Assembly: GCA_004123355.1 (NCBI GenBank)
Contig: SCHM01000002.1
Span: 3,941,569-4,005,568 of the forward strand
Length of the DNA stretch: 64,000 bases
Direction of reading: 5' to 3'
From: Amphirosellinia nigrospora
Taxonomy: Eukaryota > Ascomycota > Sordariomycetes > Xylariales > Xylariaceae
Below are positions 1 through 11,156 of the stretch, in pieces (the first letter of the stretch is position 1; each line of letters opens with the position of its first letter). The notes beneath the pieces were generated by a model, which was not told the DNA's origin, made no database searches, and saw nothing but the letters and a program-made list of their open reading frames with translations. The position numbers were made by a program, and so were the translations under genes.

Positions 1-2
1 TG

Positions 3-143
3 TTGGACCGTGAGATATGGCAGCTTCAGGTTGAGGTCAAACCACTCACGCGAGATCGGCAGGCGGAAAAGCCCGCTGAGGAGAAAGTGAGGGCACTAGG
101 AGCGATCACACAGGAGGTAAATAGAGCATACTTAGCAAGATAG
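3..143 (+). CDS. possible C-terminal tail of an unknown gene cut by the window edge
   Basis: Frame 3 is open from the first base to a TAG at 141-143, giving about 46 residues rich in Glu, Arg, Lys and Leu that could form a helix. No start is visible because the frame runs off the left edge, and no family is recognised. An open frame of this length can occur by chance, so this is only a possible gene end. Confidence 0.2.
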   Translation: MDREIWQLQVEVKPLTRDRQAEKPAEEKVRALGAITQEVNRAYLAR

Positions 144-1386
144 TATGAATGCTCCTGGCGGGTTTGAAGTTACATCAGCACCATAAGGACGGAGTAGTTA
201 TGTCAAGTACAACAGTGGTATCAAATATGATGTCGGGCCTGTCTTTATTACTTTCGTGCCCTTTCCGAGCTCCTTTGCGTATTGGCTATCGCTGCGCGCT
301 TGTGAGAGACTCTCAGTCAACATAAAAAGACTAAGCGCCACACACGATCGCGTGGACTGATGGTCGTGGAGTGGAAAATTGTACACGTCATGCTTTTGCT
401 GCTGGGCTCTCAGAAGACGACCCGTTCGAAATGGCCGGCGCTCGCTTCGTAGGCGCAAATTCGGTATGGATGTTAGGAAGATCTTCATCCTGTGTGTACC
501 ACTAAATCTGAATGGACGGATATTTGGTTGATTAGTTCATGATTTTCATCAATTGTATCTCAGGGGGAAATGCATGTTAACTTGCGCAACCAGGACGTAG
601 GTCTGATAAGTGACCAATAGGTTTAGTTTAGCACCCGTACGGACCCAGGGCTAAGGGGCCCTTATAAAGGGGCTCCGCGGCCACGAGTCCGTGTGAGGAG
701 TTTTCCTCGTCACCTCACTTTTCCACCTCCCACGAAGGGGTGGTTTTTGTCATAGTCGAGGTTTTTATTTCCCGCCCGCGGCCCTGAGTTCTTTAGTTCG
801 GTGGTAGCCATGGGCTGGAAGGAAGGAGGGGGGGATTGCGTTGGGTTGTATTTGTTTTGCTTTTTTAGTTTGGGTGGCTATTCGAGGTCTGGTTGCTCCG
901 GCTACAACTGTACAGCTTGTCCTGGCTCGGTACGACGAAAGCGCAGCGACTAGGCGTCGAATGGCTGCTCATGCTCCCCCAACATATGCGTTCAAACCAA
1001 TCCGTGTGCGAGTCCCTATTGAGTGCGTAGAACTTAGGTACGTAGCAGGAGTTACAATCTGCAGCTACAGTCGAACGGCACAGCCCCTCGAATCAAGACT
1101 TCCGGCCCTATCGTTGCAGCACTGCCACGACGTACCCTATTACTGTAAAGTCCTCCGATTGTCAGCACCAGTTTGATGATTGAATTACCCCCTTCCTCCC
1201 TATTAGAGAGTGGAATTTGCTGTCGAGGTCGGCTGCTACCTGTGTTGTTCCTTACGATGTCCAGCTACAGCTTCCCACCGGACTATTTCGGTAGACGTGG
1301 GGTTTCTGTCAGTGGCCAGTCAGCTTTTCAACAGGCTGGAATGCGAGTTATGACGCTGAGTATTACCCAAGTTACAGGCGCCTAGG
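144..1386. other. non-coding or degenerate stretch with an LTR-like promoter segment
   Basis: No convincing gene is seen. A GC-rich segment at about 640-790 has a TATA-like box (TTATAAAG near 661) followed by short G and C runs and a hairpin-forming piece around 695-715 (GTGAGGAG / CTCCTCAC-like arms). This resembles the promoter part of a retrotransposon LTR, but no paired LTR, primer-binding site or polymerase frame was found. The open frames at 841-1176 and 1173-1385 have no recognisable domain. Confidence 0.3.
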
Positions 1387-1955
1387 CAGGGTGGGGTGGA
1401 GGTGATTCGAATTGGCCCCAAAATGGTGGCGGTCCGATCGGAGTCGGATCCCCTCGAGTTCAGGAAATTACCAACGACCCGAACGAGTGCGATACTCCAG
1501 GCGGACATGCCAATGATGACGAAGACAAGAATGATAATGAAAGCGATATATCAAGCCCACAACTGCAGCTTCCGCCACAATCCATCGAGGAGTCAGGCGA
1601 ACAGTCTAACACGAAAGCGCAAATACCAGGACCAGTTAGATACAGCTCAAATCCCATCAACACTTCTTTTCAGGTCCCCCAGGGCCTCATTGGTCCGGTG
1701 TATCTCCTCACGCCCGTGATTAAGCTACCGCAGGTATTCACTCGGCGCAATGATCACGTTCACACCGGCGAGGGCAACGCGGATTTGTCTCGTCTCGAAG
1801 CGGGCGAGACCAATGATCTCTCCCACCCGCTTCTGGATTGGCACCAGACTTGGCCGATTCATAACACCCAGTCTCAACAAGACGCAGGGAGTCTGGATTC
1901 ACTACATCTCCGGCCCGAGAAGCCATCTGCGCTCGACCATTGTGCGGTCAGATAG
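1387..1955 (+). CDS. possible terminal exon of an unknown acidic protein
   Basis: This frame is open for 189 codons after a TAG that could also serve as a splice acceptor (CGCCTAG, then GCAGGG). There is no in-frame ATG near the start, so it would have to be an internal or last exon. The product has a low-complexity Asp/Asn/Glu/Ser/Pro/Gln-rich stretch (about 1495-1640) and then a more ordinary segment ending at TAG 1953-1955. The length and biased composition favour a real exon, but no family is recognised and no partner exon was found upstream. It may be a remnant. Confidence 0.25.
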
Positions 1956-3142
1956 CGTAGTAGCGGCAAGAAGATCACCAATAAGGCTGGCGTGTAATAA
2001 AAAGCCGTGTTACTACCTCCTCATTTGCCTTGGTACGGTATTGTGGTGAGCCTCACCCTTGCCCTGTGGTGGATGCGAAGCCAGGGTGACTTGTCGGCAG
2101 CGTTTACCCTTGGGAGCTACGTCGTGGGTGTGGACGCGTTGATGGTGACAGCTGCAGGCGTCTTCCACGCCCCAAGCTGCAGGTGCTGGGCACCATCGAT
2201 TAAGTCCGAAGACGAAAGCAGGTGATTCAGGCACGCGATGTCCCAGTGAAGATGGTGATGATATGAGCCATGAAGGGTTAGAGCTGGGGGCACGGTCGAA
2301 CCACCATGAAGAAGCGCTGCAACATTCTCCTAGCTCCAACTGTTGGCTAAATACGGATCGGAACCGTGATATATCTACTTCCCAATTACGCCGATGTAGG
2401 TAGGAACAACATCTGTTAAAGAGGGGGAAAATTGCTTTGCTCTCTTAAACATTCAAAAGAAGTTGTGATAGGGTTCGGAATATATGGTCCCTTATGTCCA
2501 GTCGAGTTGCTTTTAGTTAGAGAGTTGGATCAAGAGCTCGCGAACTTACCACCTTGGTGGCAAGAATGCTTGAGGAGATAGTCGCTAAGCTGAATGATTC
2601 TTTTCGTTCAAATAGTTTCTCGCAAGTCAACTTCTCAAGGCCCTGTAGCGACCAAGAGCTGCATTGGAGGATAGAGGTCATTGACAACGTATCCGTTATT
2701 AGGAGTAATCTTCGCTCATCAGGCTCCTCAATTTTGAATATCTGAATACTTTCTGCATCTCGATAGCTAATCCCGTCAGTTAATACATATATCTTGATGA
2801 TAAAAACCGCGTTTATCCGTAGGCTGAATAGACATAGTATGCCGTCTTAGTACTTCTCCCGCTACTTTGTATGTGCCTCTCGACTAGACCAAATAGCTGC
2901 CGATTGAATGTGCGTAGGTCAAGCTCTTGCCAGGCCTTTGATTGGGATTCATGTGGGCGGATAGAGTGGCAAATGAGCTGCAATGGTCCTGAATTGTTGA
3001 TAATATTATGAAACAGCGGTGGGAATAGTCGAAGTCATATATCTATCAAGTACAGTAAATCTGGCCCGCCAGTATTCATATACTTAGGTATACATATATC
3101 ACAGGCAGCGATAATGCTCGTAAAAGGGGTAAGAACGGCCAG
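1956..3142. other. intergenic, no gene seen
   Basis: Short frames only. The longest on the plus strand (2554-2745, 63 codons) has no recognisable domain or splice context. The stretch is moderately AT-rich. It is the downstream flank of the DUF7704 gene on the minus strand. Confidence 0.5.
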
Positions 3143-4016
3143 TTACGCTTGCTTCTTAGACGTACGAACAGCAGCAGCCCCGTCACGCCCGAATAGCCCG
3201 AGGAGATACGCCGTTCGAGTTAGGCCTAAGAAGATCTGTGAAAGATAGATGTAAGCAAGGAGAGAGCAAGGACATGGTCAAGAAAGAGCTCACGGTGAAC
3301 CCGACATTGCCCCATGTGACGGCGTTCCATCCGGCCACGTCGATGGCCCTGTCGTAGCCAAGTCCCCAACATGTGAGGCCTACGTGGGTGACATCCGCGA
3401 TGCTGGTGTTAAATTGCGTTAGCGGCAGTTGCTGTTAAGATTTACGGGGTGTGGTGATGTGTTCCCTGTGTGTTTTTGTTACAAAATCGTGAATCATCAT
3501 ATTATCCTAAACTCAATAACAAGAAGCCACACTTGTGGTCACACTTGAGCCCATCATATCATAAGATTGGACCGCAAGCACGTAGTTACTAGAACAAGCT
3601 TCGCTGCTCCAACATAACCTGTTGGGCCATGGAGTCGTCATGAGAACACGCCATTGTGAGTCAAGATGTGCAACCTACAGCAAAGCAACCAGATAATTCC
3701 GGACAACCCTGAGCTCACTCGTCGTATACAGCACGGCGACACCTACGAGGAAGAGCAGGCCGTACGCATTGCCAAGTTGCAAAGCGACGAGGCGCGCGTT
3801 CTCTGACGAGGCTGGCAACGTCTTGTTCTCGATCTGGCTGGCTATGAACCACTCGGCATCGACCAAGGGTCCGAGACAACCCGCAATGCTAGGAGATTAA
3901 GTCAGACCGGTCAGGCAGTAGCGTGAGAGGAGACGCGGGGAAAGGGGGACTTACAGGGAGACGGGCTCCACGATGGTGAAGATTGTTCGCGGGAATGAGG
4001 GGAGCTGAGAGGCCAT
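3143..4016 (-). CDS. DUF7704-like small integral membrane protein, four exons
   Basis: Exons in transcription order are 4016-3955, 3888-3679, 3402-3294 and 3235-3143. They total 474 bp and encode 157 residues, with GT-AG introns of 66, 276 and 58 bp and consistent phases. The N-terminus begins MASQLPSFPRTIF and continues with EPVSLIAGCLGPLVDAEWF. Later come LALQLGN-type residues and a Gly/Trp-rich segment (CWGLGYDRA, WNAVTWGNVGF), ending in a basic tail. Hydrophobic stretches at about 12-30, 60-80, 85-105 and 120-140 suggest four membrane spans. This order matches my memory of fungal DUF7704 proteins, whose function is unknown. The frame is intact throughout. Exon joins are inferred from splice motifs and frame. 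Confidence 0.8.
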
Positions 4017-4293
4017 GGCTCTGTTTCACTTGTGTGAATGGGGATTGGTATGAGCGAACCCGACCCAAGGAGCGGCTTATACAATGTCGGTCAAGATGGA
4101 CCAACCAGATGCCGAGGAGGCTGAGAAGTCAGGTATCAACTGACGAAATTGTTTATGACAGGTCAGGACCATGTCAGCTAGGGTAGTAGTAGATGTAGTG
4201 TCGTGTGTAGGAAGTAGGTAAGTAGTATGTAGTTAGGTAGTGTGTAGTGTGTAGTGTGTAGTGTGTATAGTGGTGGCCGGGCAGGGGTAGCTT

Positions 4294-4333
4294 TCCATCC
4301 CATCCCCATCCCCATCCCCATCTGCATCTGCAT
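4294..4333. repeat. CATCCC / CATCTG hexanucleotide repeat
   Basis: Imperfect tandem hexamers: several CATCCC units followed by CATCTG units. CATCTG units recur at about 4530-4570, so the two tracts probably share an origin by slippage. Confidence 0.8.
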
Positions 4334-4653
4334 GTGGGCAGCGAGAGGTGGTGATCGGCTCCTGGGTTCGTGTCCTACGGTCCTTTCTGTCTTGGGCCTG
4401 TCTTGGGCGACCCAGTCCCTGATGGGCTTAGTGGGGGTTACCGGAAAACGCCGGCGTGACACCGTCACACCCCTAGTGGCGAATAGGATCGACAGGCCTA
4501 GAGCTTCGTGGACCCTCACCCAACCGTCTGTCTGCATCTGCATCTGCAATCTACGACCTTAGCATCTGCATCTTTTTCTCCAACCAACGACCGACCACCA
4601 ACGACACCACCATCTCTCATCGACCGTTGCTGCCGCTACTGCGACTACCTAGG

Positions 4654-4701
4654 TACATACATACACACACACATACATACATACATACATACATACATAC
4701 A
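4654..4701. repeat. TACA microsatellite
   Basis: A nearly pure tetranucleotide TACA/ATAC run of about 48 bp with a short CA interruption. It directly follows a CCTAGGTA element. Confidence 0.9.
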
Positions 4702-5857
4702 GACCTACCTACCTACCGCTACCCGGCTACCACCACTACCGTTACCGCTACCGCTACCACCACGGTTCGGCTCCAGGGCTGTCTCTCTCCCTCCCTCTCC
4801 CCGTGTCTCCATCTCGTGAATATCCCCAGTTCTGCTGCCGCTGCCGCGCTGCTGCCGCTGCCGCTACTGCTGCACCTCTCCCTGCAGACGGCGTGAAGTG
4901 CTCCTCCCATCTCGGCCAGTGAGTAGACGGCCCGGGGCGTTCGCTTGTTGCTCCTAGTCCAACAGTAACCACGACTCCCTCGGGTCCTACCTACACATAT
5001 GTACGTGTTATTACAAACTGCTACCTGACTATGATCTAGCTCGCTTTGCTCGAGTCGAGTCCGGTCCAGTTGCCGCTATCTTGTGTTACGTCAGACACCA
5101 AGGTATCCCCAGGAGTTATACCGTACCTACCGTATGCCTGCTCCTCGCTTACTTATAGACTCTCCTCTTAGACTACTACTACGAGACACACGGACAGATG
5201 TTGCTGCAAGCACACACACTTCTACGTCTACATACCTCCTAGTCCTTGTCATATCCTGCTTTGTACCCTCGTACTGTGACCGTCCTAGAAGCTGGAAGGC
5301 CGTTCGTCAGGCCGGCCGCGCCAATTGGTTCCTGAAAACCTTTTCCTGCTGACTTGGACCAAACCACCCGCTTCCGCATTGCAGCATTGCATTTACTGTA
5401 CAGCGTCTCTCGACCTTACCTAGGTAGCGGCTGCAGTTGCTCCTGCATTCGAAGAGCTCCCCCCTCGTCTATGACGAACACGGCACCTTAATTTACTTAT
5501 ATATCTGTCCGCTTGTCGAGTTACTTGTCTATCTACTATCTGCGTGCCTACTCATTATACTACTTCTTATTACTGCTGCTGCTGCTGCTATTCACGGCCT
5601 GTCTCACCTTTGAATACTCACCTAATTCGGTTCATATCCGTTGTGCTCGCCTCTGTCTTGACCTCTATATACAAACGGATACACAGACATAGTTACTCCA
5701 ATGTTGCCCTAAGACGGTGGCTTCGCCAATTCGGCTCGGCTCTCTTGATCCTTGATCCCAACCCGGCCCCTCCTTGTCTACTTCTATTCTCTCGCTTGGA
5801 TACACGTTCAATATACTCTTCACATGTTCGCTTATTTCTGTCGCTTGCCAATTCAGA

Positions 5858-7444
5858 ATGGCCACAATCGAGCCGCGATTGATCCACCTCCTGAACGAGT
5901 CGACCAGTACCCCGAGACCATACAATGCCGAATTGCCTCCCATCAAGGTCTTGCCGTACCCCCAGGGCTCATCCAGGCCCCTCCCGCCCATCGAAACCGC
6001 TGCCGCTCAGAGAGCTGACGCTACCGATGTCAACGGAGCACTAATAGCCCCACAATATATTCCATCACTGTACTCTATTGCGGACGAGAGCCTGGCGGTC
6101 CTCTCATCAAGAAAAGAAGCCCCGAGCTACGCCCTGACGGATCGTCCATTCTCGACTCATGTCTCGTCCCAGGACCTGCGTATGATACTCGATGATCCAC
6201 CAGCCGATAACAACGAAGATGCTTCGACTAAGAAGCGCCCGGTCAAGGAGGACTTTCCTCAATTACCTCAACCTCCCAAGAAACAGAAGGCGACAACGCA
6301 CATGTTCCCCCCTATCATAGTAGGCTTACTCGAACCACCCTCGAATGCCGCCCTCTTCCCACCTATCTCGTCTGCGTCTTTCGAAAATCATCCGCCCTCC
6401 GACCCTCCACAAGCTCTTAGCCTCGCCAAACCTCCCGAGGAGGCGCAAGGAACTCCTGAAGACACTGTGGGCCCGAGCACCCCTCCAGACCCCGAACGAA
6501 CACCAACCGGAAAGGTCAAGCGGCGAGCTGCCAAACCACGCCGGAAATGGTCGGAGGAGGAAACCAATCATTTGTTGCTCGGCGTTAGCAAACATGGTGT
6601 CGGCAGATGGACTGACATACTCGACGACAAGGGGTACAGGTTCAATGATCGAACGGCTGGGGATCTCAAGGACAGGTTCCGCACTTGCTGCCCCGAAGAG
6701 CTACGCGGTAGTGTTGGCCCTAAGGGTGATGGGCTAGAATCAACAACAGTGCGTAGGGGCGAGAGGAGACCTAGGAAGGGTCTCATGTCCGAAAATATTC
6801 TAAATGACACAGAGGAGGAGGTCGATGTTGACAGGAGTGGGCCGGGGCAGAATGATCCGGAATCTGCGCCGAAACCACGAAAGAGCAGGGCACACCGGAA
6901 GAAGTTAGAAGACCTAGTAGAGCTCGGCATCAGGGGACCGTTTAAGAAGTCCCAACGGAGAGAAAGGCGACCCTTTTCCGAGCAAGACGACCGGGAAATA
7001 CTTGAAGGGTTTGAATTATATGGGCCCCATTGGACAAAGATTCAGAGGGACTCGAGGTTCAATCTAAACACCCGGCAACCGACAGATTTACGGGACAGGC
7101 TACGTAACAAATATCCCGAGAAGTTTATCAGCACAGAAAAAACTACTATGCAAGTTCGAAACAATGTGCTAGAGCCGTCAGTCACCATGGACATACAGAA
7201 TTCCCTGAATTGTCTGGAGCCCCAGTTGAATAGGACTGTTTCTCGAGAGGACATTCCTAAATGGGCGTCGATGGGAAATTTCATGGAGACTGGAGAGCAG
7301 GCCCAGACACAAGCAGGCTTGTACTGGGGCGAGGGTAGCGGTGGAGGCTTTACGTCTGGTGAGATGGACATATCGCGTCTGTTACTAGACGATACGCAGA
7401 TCATGACTGAACCAATTTCCACTGATCGGAGAGGCTATGGCTAA
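5858..7444 (+). CDS. two-Myb telobox DNA-binding protein (Tay1/Teb1-like)
   Basis: A single exon of 528 codons. I start at the ATG at 5858; the open frame extends 28 codons upstream but only from a TTG, and that extension reads as leader. The N-terminal 225 residues are Pro/Ser-rich with a basic nuclear-localisation-like patch (PPKKQK). Myb domain 1 starts at residue 230 (KWSEEETNHLLLGV) and ends with the telobox-type helix GDLKDRFRT. Myb domain 2 starts near residue 371 (PFSEQDDREILEGF) and ends with TDLRDRLRN. Two telobox Mybs in one protein are characteristic of Yarrowia Tay1 and fission yeast Teb1, which bind TTAGGG-like DNA at telomeres or promoters. Telomeric or promoter binding by this protein is inference. 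It lies upstream of two ribosomal protein genes. Confidence 0.75.
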   Translation: MATIEPRLIHLLNESTSTPRPYNAELPPIKVLPYPQGSSRPLPPIETAAAQRADATDVNGALIAPQYIPSLYSIADESLAVLSSRKEAPSYALTDRPFSTHVSSQDLRMILDDPPADNNEDASTKKRPVKEDFPQLPQPPKKQKATTHMFPPIIVGLLEPPSNAALFPPISSASFENHPPSDPPQALSLAKPPEEAQGTPEDTVGPSTPPDPERTPTGKVKRRAAKPRRKWSEEETNHLLLGVSKHGVGRWTDILDDKGYRFNDRTAGDLKDRFRTCCPEELRGSVGPKGDGLESTTVRRGERRPRKGLMSENILNDTEEEVDVDRSGPGQNDPESAPKPRKSRAHRKKLEDLVELGIRGPFKKSQRRERRPFSEQDDREILEGFELYGPHWTKIQRDSRFNLNTRQPTDLRDRLRNKYPEKFISTEKTTMQVRNNVLEPSVTMDIQNSLNCLEPQLNRTVSREDIPKWASMGNFMETGEQAQTQAGLYWGEGSGGGFTSGEMDISRLLLDDTQIMTEPISTDRRGYG

Positions 7445-8375
7445 GGGTGGCACCCACCATTCCCCAATAATACGTTTACGCGGAGCGAGGGCACATCAGC
7501 CTAGCGACGTAGAGAGAGCGGAACAACAACTGGCTATTGACGGCGATAAACACCCTGCTTAACACTAGCAACGGTGTATTTGACTAAGCGGATGTGTGAG
7601 TCCGCGCGCGAACGGACAATGCCGAGTGTGTATAATGAAATTTCTATGTGCTGTGACAGGCAAGGTGGCAGACGACTGCCATAAAAGTGGCGATAGAGTA
7701 GGAAATGAGCGATATGACCAAATAGACCAACTCAACTAGAGGGTCTAGTTTCTGTCTCTACTGATTTAGGGAAGGGAAGAAGCCTAGCGAGCATGTTTAT
7801 GTCCGGACGGGTTGAGGTGTTTATGTTGTTTGGAAACTCCAGATAGAAAGGGAAAAGACCACTTTTTTTTTTAAAAAAAAGGGAAAACTAGTCAGCGAAC
7901 AGCGTAATGAATTACATGATGGTCGCAAATATAGTGATCACGATTAACAATATTTAATGGAATTTTCTGTCAATTTAGTAGTGGCAGACACTCCTCGCCG
8001 CTTAGTTTTGAGGTCCTTATAAAATGCATGCGAATTGATATCGAGAGCATCAACACGTACTTGTACTTGAATTTGAGTACTCCGTTACATCTACAGTAGT
8101 TGCAGAGTGGGCCACAAAATGACCACGGTGTTATCCGATTGGACAGACACATGAGACAGTTGGTGGGCAAGCCATGCCAGCTGGGAAGAGCGGTCCGCCA
8201 GCTGGCATTGGCTGGCAGCGACTGAATGGAGCTCGGACCAATCCGTTATCAGCCCTACCTACCCACAACCAGCACACCTTTTTTTCGTCTTGCGGAATTG
8301 ATAACCTCCAAAACCTACGGCGAACGACGACAACGACCAGACCTCGACGACGCATTCTCACACAACACCGCCAAG
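7445..8375. other. Myb 3' flank and uL15 promoter region
   Basis: No gene is seen. The stretch includes a T/A homopolymer pair at about 7862-7881, one TTAGGG hexamer at 7766-7771 and the inverted repeat listed separately. The last 100 bp before the uL15 ATG are C/T- and CGACGA-rich, as expected for a fungal ribosomal protein leader. Confidence 0.6.
8175..8207. promoter_or_regulatory. inverted repeat TGCCAGCTGG / CCAGCTGGCA upstream of uL15
   Basis: Two 10-bp arms (8175-8184 and 8198-8207) are perfect reverse complements separated by 13 bp. A third partial copy (TGGCTGGCAG) follows at about 8209. The element lies about 170 bp before the uL15 ATG and could bind a dimeric activator. No binding factor can be named from sequence alone. 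Confidence 0.4.
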
Positions 8376-9008
8376 ATGCCGACTCGTCTATCTAAAACAC
8401 GCAAGCACCGTGGCCATGTCAGTGCCGGTAAGGGTCGTGTAGGAAAGCACAGGAAGCACCCCGGTGGTCGTGGTATGGCCGGTGGTCAGGTACGGCAATC
8501 AATCCGAGCAGCGAGCACTATGACGATGTGAAGATGGCTAACACAACCCGCGACTGACAGCACCACCACCGCACAAACATCGATAAGTACCATCCCGGTT
8601 ACTTCGGTAAGGTCGGTATGCGCCGCTTCCACCTGTTGAGAAACCACCAGTGGAAGCCGACCGTCAATGTCGACAAGGTACGTAACTCGCAACACCACAC
8701 AACCAATTGCCCATCTACCGAGATTACTATATATCCCCCAAGATCCCCAGTCAAGGAGATGGTTCAAACTAACACCTTTTCTCGCTCAGCTCGCCTCCCT
8801 CCTCCCTGCCGAGGTGCGCGAGAAGTACGTATCTGGAGAGGCCAAGGACACAGCCCCCGTCATCGATCTGCTGGCGCTCGGTTACTCGAAGCTCCTAGGC
8901 AAGGGCCGGGCCCCCAGCTTCCCTTTCGTCGTGAAGGCCCGCTACGTCAGCCGGGACGCCGAGAAGAAGATCACTGAGGCCGGTGGTGTCATCGAGCTAG
9001 TGGCGTAA
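8376..9008 (+). CDS. 60S ribosomal protein uL15 (L27a/L28)
   Basis: Exons 8376-8489, 8561-8677 and 8790-9008 total 450 bp and encode 149 residues. Introns of 71 and 112 bp have GT-AG ends and phase 0. The protein starts [20 protein letters not shown], continues with the Gly-rich [15 protein letters not shown] motif and [14 protein letters not shown], and ends [12 protein letters not shown]. This is the textbook eukaryotic uL15 pattern and length. It is a structural component of the large cytosolic ribosomal subunit. The first intron falls inside the conserved Gly-rich loop. The frame is intact. Confidence 0.97.
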
Positions 9009-10020
9009 AGGAAAAAAAAGGAACTAGGGCTGGCATTGGCATGGCATGGCATGGCATGGCGTGTAGGCAAATGGGCACGGACGATAGCATGAAATGACAA
9101 AAAATCCGAGATCAAACACAAAACCTCGGACGGTCAGGTCATAACTGGTCTACACAAACACATACACACATTATCCATTCATTGTTTTTGATGACGATGA
9201 TGTATGATGATGATGGCGCATACAAACGGAATAATACCCAATACACAAACACCAAAAACTAACTGAGGGTATCCTGTGCCATATCGTGCTATTCTGGCCT
9301 GGTCTGTTGGCTCTAATCTCGGTACACGTGTATCCCTATAGTTACGGAGCGGCGGGGTCATACCTACTTACTCCTGGTAAACTAGATGGGTTGATGGTGT
9401 CCTGGACAAGGTGTCCTACTCTCGTCCAGTTTTGCCTGAGAATCACCTGGCAACTATATCAGGAGGAGGTATAAAGCTTATTCCCCTTGCATTGTGTAAG
9501 AGACCAGATAGACTCGTCGGAATATACGTGCTATAGCCCATTTCTTGTGTTTTGTTCGTGCAAGTGAGGTTACTCTTTTATCTTGAACGGAGTGTGCCTG
9601 CCTCAGTATACCAGTGTGATGAATTTGTTAGACGAGTTCGGAGATCATCTTGTGAGTTCCTACTAGATTACTCGCTGCTATCTGCATCGACACTGGTACG
9701 AATCTCTGGAGCTAAGTAGGCCAAGATGTTATAAAGAAGCTAGTAGAGAATGGAATCATCTGATTGGTCTAAAGCAATAGCTATTTGAGTAATCCATGCT
9801 GTATCTGACAGGTGGGGGAGGGATACCGGTCTGAGCGCCCCACAAGTGTGTTCTTATCTTATCAATTTCAAGTAGGGCACAACAGCCCTTTTTCGCTTCG
9901 GTGCCAAAACTCTACTACTCGAATCTCCCGTCCTTCCTTTTCGCAGGCCCCGAATCGTGAGAGCCAGTCGCCCATCGTCCACCACCTTCACGACAACCCA
10001 TCAACCAGCAAACCGACAAC
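9009..10020. other. intergenic between uL15 and eS4
   Basis: The uL15 3' flank contains five GGCAT tandem units at about 9033-9060. No ORF looks real. The last part is the eS4 promoter and leader, with CTTTTTCGC and C-rich pyrimidine stretches at 9885-10015. The open frame at 9812-10063 is leader plus exon 1 read in a wrong frame. Confidence 0.6.
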
Positions 10021-11156
10021 ATGGGTCGAGGACCGTAAGTCAAGCCAAGTCTTTTCATTCTAATGGTGCGGCAATTTGAGTCCTTGGGCGACGAATGTTG
10101 CTCTGCTCAATTCTGCATCGGCCAGACATATGCATGGCGCAAACTCGATGAACAATGTTGACTGACTAAATCCTTTACAGGAAGAAGCACCAGAAGCGCC
10201 TGAGCGCCCCCTCCCACTGGCTTCTCGACAAGCTCTCGGGAACCTACGCCCCCAAGGCGTCGCCCGGTCCTCACAAGCAGCGAGAGTGCCTGCCCCTCAT
10301 CATCTTCATCCGCAACCGTCTCAAGTATGCCTTGAACTACCGCGAGACCCGCGCCATCCTCATGCAGCGCCTCGTCAAGGTTGACGGCAAGGTCCGCACC
10401 GACACCACCTACCCCGCCGGCTTCATGGATGTCATCACCCTCGAGAAGACGGGCGAGAACTTCCGCCTCATCTACGACACCAAGGGCCGCTACACTGTCC
10501 ACCGCATTCAAGAGGAGGAGGCCCAATACAAGCTGGGCAAGGTCAAGCGCGTACAACTGGGCAAGGGCGGCATCCCATTCTTGGTCACGCACGATGCGAG
10601 AACGTAAGTGTTCTGTCAGACATCATTCAGCCGTTGGATCAAGCTTTGGTTGAACCACCCTTCGACGATGCTACGGCGGTACAACGACGATGAAATTCAT
10701 GTCGTGCGTTGTGCTAGCTTACGCCTGTCGAGAGCTTCGAACTCCGATGGCTGGTATGTTTCCCCTTTCTGATCCGATTGCTAACGTGATACCCTCTATC
10801 ACAGCATCCGCTACCCTGACCCTCTAGTCAAGGTTAACGACACTGTTAAGATTGATCTTGCTACCGGCAAGATCACCGACTACATCAAGTTCGACACCGG
10901 TGCCATTGCCATGATCACTGGTGGTCGTAACATGGGTCGTGTCGGTGTCATCACTCACCGTGAACGCCACGACGGTGGTTTCAACATCGTCCACATCAAG
11001 GACGCCATTGACAACACGTTCGCCACGCGCGAGAACAACGTCTTCGTCATCGGCTCTGAGAAACCTTGGATCTCTCTACCCAAGGGCAAGGGTGTCAAGC
11101 TAACCATTGCCGAGGAGCGAGACCGCCGCCGGGCCCAGACTCTGGCTGGCCACTAA
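10021..11156 (+). CDS. 40S ribosomal protein eS4
   Basis: Exons 10021-10034, 10181-10603 and 10805-11156 total 789 bp and encode 262 residues. Intron 1 follows only 14 coding bases (MGRGP), a common layout for ribosomal protein genes. The protein continues [18 protein letters not shown], then [17 protein letters not shown] and the KOW-like C-terminal region with [11 protein letters not shown]. It ends [10 protein letters not shown]. Length and order match eS4, an RNA-binding protein of the small subunit. The frame is intact through both splice joins. Confidence 0.97.

Larger units (their letters stand above)
4017..5857. other. divergent upstream region rich in simple repeats and pyrimidine tracts
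   Basis: This 1.8 kb separates the divergently transcribed DUF7704 gene and telobox Myb gene. It carries CATCCC-type and TACA-type microsatellites, a CCTAGGTA box near 4648, CTG repeats near 5575 and a long C/T-rich leader before the Myb start. ORFs predicted here (for example at 4178-4549 and 4508-4972) are translations of the repeats. A 5'UTR intron is possible, because CAG immediately precedes the Myb ATG. Confidence 0.6.

Noticed and set aside
4178-4972. several overlapping ORFs around the microsatellites
   Set aside because: They are translations of simple repeats (for example runs of alternating Met-Gln or Thr-Tyr) with no domain.
5774-5857. N-terminal extension of the Myb protein starting at 5774
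   Set aside because: It begins at TTG, is hydrophobic and unlike the rest of the protein; the ATG at 5858 is a better start.
10107-10592. 161-codon minus-strand open frame
   Set aside because: It lies antisense to eS4 exon 2, whose codon bias leaves the opposite strand open; the eS4 reading is certain.
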